Shown here piece by piece: positions 58,922 through 64,000 of a stretch of 64,000 nucleotides of DNA (position 1 is the first letter of the stretch; each line of letters opens with the position of its first letter). The DNA is from UBA4132 sp037133675 (GTDB lineage Bacteria; Pseudomonadota; Gammaproteobacteria; Methylococcales; Methylomonadaceae). The notes below the pieces were generated by a model. The model saw nothing but the letters and a program-made list of their open reading frames with translations. It was not told the DNA's origin and made no database searches. A program made the position numbers and the translations under genes. The DNA is taken from NCBI GenBank assembly GCA_037133675.1, contig JBAXNR010000002.1, forward strand, positions 36,902-100,901. Reading direction: 5' to 3'.

Positions 58922-59791
58922 ATGATAGAAAGGGTAATGGATAGGGCAAAACAATATTGGTTATTAGCTCGCTTTGACCGACCAATTGGCATTTTAATTT
59001 TATTATGGCCTGCATTATGGGCATTATGGGTAGCCAGTAATGGTAAACCTGATATGCTGGTACTCACGGTGATTTGTTCGGGTGTAATAATAATGCGAGC
59101 AGCAGGTTGTGTGATTAATGATTATGCTGACCGTAATTTTGATCCCCATGTTGAGCGAACCAAACAACGCCCAATTGCCGCTGGTAAAGTCACTCCCAAA
59201 GAAGCATTACTGTTTTTTCTGGTATTGATTTCTTGTGCATTCGCGCTGGTATTATTGCTTAATATTTACACTATTTTATTATCATTTGTCGGTGCATTTT
59301 TGGCAGCCAGTTACCCATTCATGAAACGTTACACGCAATTACCGCAAGCCTATTTAGGTATTGCGTTTGGTTGGGCTGTACCTATGTCCTTTTCTGCACA
59401 AATTAATGCTATTCCAATGGTTGCATGGCTTATGTATATAGCCGTTATATTATGGGCATTGGTATATGACACCATGTATGCAATGGTTGATAAAGACGAT
59501 GATTTAAAAATAGGCGTTAAATCCACAGCCATTTTATTCGGTAAATATGATCGCCATATTATGGCAGTATTACAAATAATTATTTTGGCTTTACTGATAG
59601 TTATCGGCATACTACAACACAATGGATGGGCTTATTATATGGGGGTAATGTGTGCTACTGGTTTATCAGTGTATCAACAACACTTAATTTTTCACCGCGA
59701 TAAGGTCTTATGTTTTAAAGCCTTTTTAAATAATAACTGGTTTGGTCTAGCTATTTTTATGGGCTTACTGTTCGATTATGGCTGGCGATAA
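58922..59791 (+). CDS. ubiA: 4-hydroxybenzoate polyprenyltransferase
   Basis: A 289-residue integral membrane prenyltransferase that attaches the polyprenyl chain to 4-hydroxybenzoate in ubiquinone synthesis. Both Asp-rich motifs are visible: NDYADRNFDPHVERTKQRP and YDTMYAMVDKDDDLKIGVKSTA. About eight or nine hydrophobic helices. No ubiC is seen upstream. Confidence 0.96.
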   Translation: MIERVMDRAKQYWLLARFDRPIGILILLWPALWALWVASNGKPDMLVLTVICSGVIIMRAAGCVINDYADRNFDPHVERTKQRPIAAGKVTPKEALLFFLVLISCAFALVLLLNIYTILLSFVGAFLAASYPFMKRYTQLPQAYLGIAFGWAVPMSFSAQINAIPMVAWLMYIAVILWALVYDTMYAMVDKDDDLKIGVKSTAILFGKYDRHIMAVLQIIILALLIVIGILQHNGWAYYMGVMCATGLSVYQQHLIFHRDKVLCFKAFLNNNWFGLAIFMGLLFDYGWR

Positions 59792-59924
59792 GCTGTTATT
59801 GGAACAGTAAATGACTTGAAAGAACGCATTGGTTTTTTGTTTTTCGTCATAGAATCGTCATTCAACGGTTAATAGACTGTCATAATCAGTTGTTATTCTG
59901 TTCGCTTAGAACATTAAGCGGAGC

Positions 59925-60734
59925 ATGACTAACATGACATTACATTATCGTTCAATTTGGATATCCGATACCCATTTGGGTACTAAAGGCTGTAAAGCCG
60001 AGCAACTCAGAGATTTTCTTGATAACGTCGATTGTGACACTTTGTATTTGGTTGGCGATATTATCGACTTATGGAAATTCAAATCGGGCTTTTATTGGCC
60101 TACCTTGCATAATGACATTGTGCAGCGAATTTTTAGCAAGGCGAAAAAAGGTACGCACGTTATTTATATTCCAGGCAATCATGATGAGCCGTTACGCAAG
60201 CATATAGGAATGCACTTTAATGGCGTGGATATTCAACTGGATGCTATTCATGAAACCAAAGATGGGCGACGGTTTTTGGTGGTACACGGCGATGGTTTTG
60301 ATAGCATCGTCTGTAACAATGAAAATTTGGCGTATATCGGTGGTGAAGTTTACGAAGTATTATTGGATATGAATCGCTGGTTTAATAGCCTGCGGTGCGT
60401 ACTGGGTTACAGAAACCAATGGTCGCTGTCGGCGTTTCTAAAACAAAAAGTAAAGAATATTATTCAAGTGATGGATAATTATCAGCATATTCTGGACTTA
60501 GAAGCGCAAAAAAGAAATGTAGATGGCATTATTTGCGGGCATATTCATCATGCCGATATTGCTGAAATGGAAGGCGGTAGAACCTACTGTAATACGGGCG
60601 ATTGGGTAGAAAGCTGTACCGCGTTAGTTGAAAATCATGCAGGGCAACTGTCTATTATTCGTTGGCTGGAAGAAAGCCAGTATTTGTTAGATCAACAGTT
60701 AGAATTAGACACTGAACACGCGCAGGCGGCGTAG
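59925..60734 (+). CDS. LpxH-like UDP-2,3-diacylglucosamine diphosphatase family phosphoesterase
   Basis: A 269-residue calcineurin-type metallophosphoesterase of the COG2908 family. Metal ligands: ISDTHLG (DxH), VGDIIDLW (GDxxD), PGNHDE (GNHD), VHGDGFD, and CGHIHHAD (GHxH). The family includes LpxH, the lipid A pathway hydrolase, but this longer type (with an extra C-terminal segment LEESQYLLDQQLELD) is often a second paralogue of uncertain substrate, so no symbol is given. Start could also be the ATG at 59934 (MTLHYRS). Confidence 0.85.
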   Translation: MTNMTLHYRSIWISDTHLGTKGCKAEQLRDFLDNVDCDTLYLVGDIIDLWKFKSGFYWPTLHNDIVQRIFSKAKKGTHVIYIPGNHDEPLRKHIGMHFNGVDIQLDAIHETKDGRRFLVVHGDGFDSIVCNNENLAYIGGEVYEVLLDMNRWFNSLRCVLGYRNQWSLSAFLKQKVKNIIQVMDNYQHILDLEAQKRNVDGIICGHIHHADIAEMEGGRTYCNTGDWVESCTALVENHAGQLSIIRWLEESQYLLDQQLELDTEHAQAA

Positions 60735-60782
60735 TATTGCGGTTTTTGCCGTACTCAAAATTCCTTAGACGTAGCGAATGCA

Positions 60783-60815
60783 ACAGATAACATCCCTTAA
60801 AGGGATGTTATCTGT
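60783..60815. repeat. Palindromic repeat, 'acagataac' family, copy 3
   Basis: Perfect 16-bp arms acagataacatccctt / aagggatgttatctgt with a 1-base loop. Related to 7353-7385 and to the in-frame 13144-13176. Confidence 0.9.
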
Positions 60816-60860
60816 GTCCTCCAATCTTAACCCCCCATACTTGTTGCTAACAACTCATGG

Positions 60861-61340
60861 TTAATTAACAACGCCCAAAATAGCACCTAATTCAATCATG
60901 GCTTTTTGATAAACCTTGCGTTTAAAATAAACCACGCTATTGAGTGGCTCCCAATAATCCACCCACCGCCAGCTATCAAATTCTGGCTTGCTACAATGGT
61001 CAAAACGCACTGCTGAATCTTGGGTAATTAAGCGTAACATAAACCAAATTTGTTTTTGTCCAATGCACAGGGGTTGCGAATTTTTGCGAATATAGCGTTC
61101 TGGCAATTGATACCTAAGCCAATAACGCGTTCGTCCAAGAATTTGTACATGTTGCTGTTGCAAGCCTGTTTCTTCCCACAATTCTCGATACATCGCAGTT
61201 TCAGGGTCTTCGTCGTCATTGATGCCGCCTTGCGGAAATTGCCAAGCGTCCATACCCATCCGTTTTGCCCAAAACACGCGACCCTCATTATTGCAAAGGA
61301 TGATGCCCACATTGGGTCGGTATCCTTTAGAGTCTATCAT
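60861..61340 (-). CDS. rppH: RNA pyrophosphohydrolase RppH
   Basis: A 159-residue Nudix hydrolase that removes 5' pyrophosphate from mRNA and triggers RNase E decay. Start MIDSKGYRPNVGIILCN is typical of RppH. The complete Nudix box GGINDDEDPETAMYRELWEETGL fits G-x5-E-x7-REUxEExGU. FDSWRWVDYWEPLNSVVYFKRKVYQKAM is the family C-terminus. The ATG at 61340 matches the family start. An ATG five codons upstream also has a plausible ribosome site. Confidence 0.95.
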   Translation of the reverse strand: MIDSKGYRPNVGIILCNNEGRVFWAKRMGMDAWQFPQGGINDDEDPETAMYRELWEETGLQQQHVQILGRTRYWLRYQLPERYIRKNSQPLCIGQKQIWFMLRLITQDSAVRFDHCSKPEFDSWRWVDYWEPLNSVVYFKRKVYQKAMIELGAILGVVN

Positions 61341-61499
61341 GTTAAAACCTGTCATTTACCTTTGCTATCGCCTAATCTTGCCTATAATAGAGGGACGGTA
61401 ATAGCCTAAGTAGTTTGTAATTGCCGCCATTGTTCCATAAAAGAACCCTATATGCCATAGTACATAACGCTTTTAATTAACTTAAAAACAGGATTCATT

Positions 61500-62186
61500 G
61501 TGAGTTTAGCAATTTTTGATTTAGATAATACCTTGATAGCCGATGACAGCGATTACTTATGGGGGCAATTTCTTGTCGATCAAGGTATTGTGAATAAGGC
61601 AGAATATGAATACGCTAATGCTAAATTCTATGAAGATTACCGCCTAGGTACGTTGGATATTGTTGAGTTTTTACGTTTTTCTTTGCGACCTTTAGCCGAC
61701 AATCCAGTTGAGCAACTCTATCAGTGGCGAGCGCAATTTATTGAGGAAGTTATCACGCCGATACTGTTAAAACCCGCTCAGCAACTGGTTGATAAACATA
61801 GAGAACGAGGTGATACCTTGTTAGTAATTACCGCTACCAATCGCTTTGTCACTGAACCTATTGTTAAGCTTTATGGCATAGAGAATTTATTAGCAACAAC
61901 GCCTGAGTTTATAGATGGCAAATATACAGGGGGTTTTAGTGATATTCCCTGTTTTCGAGAAGGTAAGGTGATACTATTGGAACAGTGGCTAAAAAACTCT
62001 ACTGAAACGCTGCAAGATAGCTGGTTTTACAGTGATTCACACAATGATTTACCTTTGCTTAAGCTAGTCGATTATGCTGTTGCGGTTGATCCTGATGAAA
62101 AATTGGCATTGTTTGCTGAGAAAGCTAATTGGTCAATTATTAGCTTGAGAAATAATGACTGTCCGATACAGCATTTTTATAAGTGA
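61500..62186 (+). CDS. HAD-IB family phosphatase
   Basis: A 228-residue cytoplasmic haloacid-dehalogenase-type phosphatase of subfamily IB (SerB-like group). Motif I LAIFDLDNTLI (nucleophile Asp and general acid Asp), motif II VITATN, Lys in GKVILLEQWLK, motif III FYSDSHNDLPLLKLVD. Start is GTG 61500. Homologues of this type are common next to rppH in gammaproteobacteria. Possible phosphoserine or related small-molecule phosphatase, substrate not assignable. Confidence 0.88.
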   Translation: MSLAIFDLDNTLIADDSDYLWGQFLVDQGIVNKAEYEYANAKFYEDYRLGTLDIVEFLRFSLRPLADNPVEQLYQWRAQFIEEVITPILLKPAQQLVDKHRERGDTLLVITATNRFVTEPIVKLYGIENLLATTPEFIDGKYTGGFSDIPCFREGKVILLEQWLKNSTETLQDSWFYSDSHNDLPLLKLVDYAVAVDPDEKLALFAEKANWSIISLRNNDCPIQHFYK

Positions 62187-62377
62187 CAGCTTATAATAAT
62201 AGTTAAAAACACACATAGCGCATCACCGCTTTAACTCTAATGTAACTGTGTTAAAGTAAGTTATTAATTCAATTTAATGCCCATTAAATTATGCCAACAC
62301 ACAAATCTGTAATATGTTAGAAACAGTGGAAGTGCCTGCTAACTGTATTGTGTTGACTAAAAATACGGCTATGGATT

Positions 62378-63820
62378 ATGAGTAACACTATCCCTCTGAT
62401 CAGTAGAAAAGTTGTTTTTGAATATCACGCATTGAGCTTGGTTATCATCCTATCCTATTTGGTGATTGGTCTACAAATGGAAACATTCTGGGAAATTTTG
62501 CCTGTTATCAGCACAGCTGGATTATGCCTGATTGCTGCCAGTGTAATATTTCGATTCAAACGCCCAGAATGGATTCCGACACTTTCTTTTATCAAAAATC
62601 AGACACAACAACTGATTTTTGATTCATCGGCTTATCTGTTTACGGCGTTGGTTGTCGTATTAATGGAAGCGTATTTACTTGACCATCCATTGATTTTTAT
62701 CGGCAAAGCTGTAGTTGCCATTATCAGTATTGGTTTTTACGCATCCGTTGGCATTGCACTAGAGGTTGAATACGGACACATTAACAGTTATCAAGGTGGC
62801 GAACCAAAAAATGTCACTCAAATTACCCCAGCAGCTCGCAAATGGCGTTACTTTCAGGTAATGTTATTAACAACTGTGTTGTTAATTTTCGGCTTAGCAT
62901 GGTTAGGGCATAGTGTATACCCAGATAAACACGATTTTGTAGAGCTGTTATTCGTCAGCACCACGATTATCAGTTTCTCGCTCTATTTAATTTATTTGTA
63001 TAATCGTAATTTTATTCATGTGTTAGGAATGCAAGTCAAAGTTTTAGGCTGTGTAGAAGATGGGCGTTTTGATATAGTTGTACCCACAGTCAGTGATGAT
63101 GAGTTAGCACTATTAGCGACTTACCACAATGGCATGATTGATCGTCTGCGTGATAGAGAACGCCTCTACCGTACATTGGAAAAAAGTGTTGGTGCTAATA
63201 TTATGAATAAATTACTTAATACTGATGAGGCTACCCTCAAACAAGGGCAAACCTATAATGTAGCAATTTTATTCTGCGATTTGCGTGGCTTCACCAGTTT
63301 AGGTGAATCAGCGTCGGCGGAAGAAATTATTCTATTTCTCAATATCTACTTCGCTGACATCAGTGGTGTCATCAGCGAACATAATGGCATCATCAACAAG
63401 TTTATGGGTGATGCGGTACTGGCTATTTTTGGGCTAGAAAGCGACGGTAATCCAGTGGAAGATGCGGTGAATGCTAGCTTGGCAATCATTAGACACAGTA
63501 CAGATTTCTATATGCCCAATGCCATGCACCCTGAATCAGGTGTAGGAATTGATTTCGGTTCTGTTATTGGTGGCACTATCGGTTCTGAAGAACGTTACGA
63601 ATACACTATTATCGGCGATGCCGTTAATAAAGCCAGTCGGCTGGAAAGTTTAAGTAAACGTCTAGGTTACAGTATTATTCTTTCGCAAAACGCTTATAAA
63701 TGGCTTTCTAACGATATGCGCAGAAACTTTGATAGTTTGGGAGAACATAAAGTGCGTGGTGGTAATGAGGCCATTACCATATACGGTAGCGGGAAAAATC
63801 AAAAAGACAGCCGTCGCTAA
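62378..63820 (+). CDS. Membrane class III adenylate cyclase
   Basis: A 480-residue protein with about six N-terminal membrane helices (residues about 17-200), a HAMP-like linker (CVEDGRFDIVVPTVSDDELALLATYHNGMIDRLRDRERL) and a C-terminal class III nucleotide cyclase domain. Metal Asp residues in ILFCDLRGFTSLGES and NKFMGDAVLAIFG, the purine-specifying Lys in NKFMGD and Asp in TIIGDAVNKASRLE, and the transition-state Asn/Arg (NKASRLE) are all present, so it should make cAMP from ATP as a dimer. The sensor is the membrane part. Its ligand is unknown. Confidence 0.9.
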   Translation: MSNTIPLISRKVVFEYHALSLVIILSYLVIGLQMETFWEILPVISTAGLCLIAASVIFRFKRPEWIPTLSFIKNQTQQLIFDSSAYLFTALVVVLMEAYLLDHPLIFIGKAVVAIISIGFYASVGIALEVEYGHINSYQGGEPKNVTQITPAARKWRYFQVMLLTTVLLIFGLAWLGHSVYPDKHDFVELLFVSTTIISFSLYLIYLYNRNFIHVLGMQVKVLGCVEDGRFDIVVPTVSDDELALLATYHNGMIDRLRDRERLYRTLEKSVGANIMNKLLNTDEATLKQGQTYNVAILFCDLRGFTSLGESASAEEIILFLNIYFADISGVISEHNGIINKFMGDAVLAIFGLESDGNPVEDAVNASLAIIRHSTDFYMPNAMHPESGVGIDFGSVIGGTIGSEERYEYTIIGDAVNKASRLESLSKRLGYSIILSQNAYKWLSNDMRRNFDSLGEHKVRGGNEAITIYGSGKNQKDSRR

Positions 63821-63880
63821 TCAGGATGGGAAGTTGTTATAACGCGCTACCCTATAAGTAGGTAAGCATATCTCTTTTAA

Positions 63881-63909
63881 CGTTTCGCTGGAGTCCAATA
63901 GCTTTAGAG
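63881..63909. repeat. Truncated double-hairpin repeat
   Basis: The start of the repeat seen at 10641-10698 in opposite orientation (gtttcgctggagtccaatagctttag), which then breaks off into unrelated sequence. Confidence 0.55.
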
Positions 63910-63975
63910 ACTGTGAAAGTATTAATCACTCCAAGAAAAATATTTATTTTTAGATACTGTACAATCAAACCCGTC

Positions 63976-63997
63976 ATTCTGGCAGGGATGCCAGAAT
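63976..63997. repeat. Hairpin attctggca / tgccagaat at window end
   Basis: Perfect 9-bp stem with ggga loop, part of the common ccgtcattctggca...tgccagaatcca dispersed repeat type. It may continue beyond the window. Confidence 0.75.
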
Positions 63998-64000
63998 CCA

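Noticed and set aside
59925..60734. Naming the gene lpxH
   Set aside because: Metal-binding motifs fit the COG2908 family, but the length and C-terminal extension match a paralogous group whose lipid A role is not established.

Overview
The window reads as a chromosomal segment of a gammaproteobacterium. The evidence is minCDE, rplM-rpsI, gltA, hda, ubiA, rppH, murJ and rpsT homologues, all of gammaproteobacterial type. The very high load of short palindromic intergenic repeats and the mix of envelope proteins resemble large-genome methanotroph or sulfur-oxidiser groups (Methylococcales/Thiotrichales), but I cannot fix the genus from sequence alone.

Layout. Positions 1-3350 (+) carry the 3' part of pgk, then rpoZ and spoT. 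Positions 3418-24873 are almost wholly on the minus strand. They encode a multihaem cytochrome c with TPRs, a series of exported or lipoprotein genes (DUF4105, DUF4136-like, DUF3313, acid phosphatase, YSC84/SYLF, DUF2092, Gly-rich proteins), DUF2252, a large arylsulfatase, an outer-membrane 'MetA'-type protein and a frameshifted outer-membrane protein. A type IIG restriction-modification (R-M) enzyme and a truncated methyltransferase-nuclease lie among them. Positions 25059-27273 (+) hold a PAS-PAS-GGDEF-EAL protein broken by a one-base frameshift. Positions 27489-29880 (+) hold a circularly permuted ATP-grasp gene and an alpha-E gene. Positions 29922-35338 form an accessory island: integrase remnant, hicB-hicA, type III mod, a small unknown ORF and res.

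Positions 35706-46459 (-) are the most interesting region. They encode an Anbu-type proteasome-like peptidase, two stand-alone transglutaminase-fold proteins, a ParA/MinD-like ATPase and an ATP-grasp/alpha-E fusion in one tight operon. Citrate synthase and a giant transglutaminase-DUF2126 protein follow. Together with 27489-29880 these form a doubled set of the predicted but functionally unresolved Anbu / alpha-E / transglutaminase / ATP-grasp peptide-modification system.

Positions 46793-49849 (+) are rplM-rpsI, minCDE and a small winged-helix protein. A second large type IIG R-M enzyme lies at 50004-54461 (-). The rest is core: DUF1097, murJ, rpsT, hda, DUF2069, wrbA, ubiA, an LpxH-like phosphoesterase, rppH, a HAD phosphatase and a membrane class III adenylate cyclase.

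Themes. First, four R-M systems or remnants lie within about 43 kb. Second, several families of palindromic repeats occur between genes, and some lie in frame inside R-M genes. Third, three independent one-base frame disruptions (about 24460, 26886, 30500) mean that either decay or sequencing error must be considered. I saw no rRNA, tRNA, CRISPR array or complete insertion sequence.
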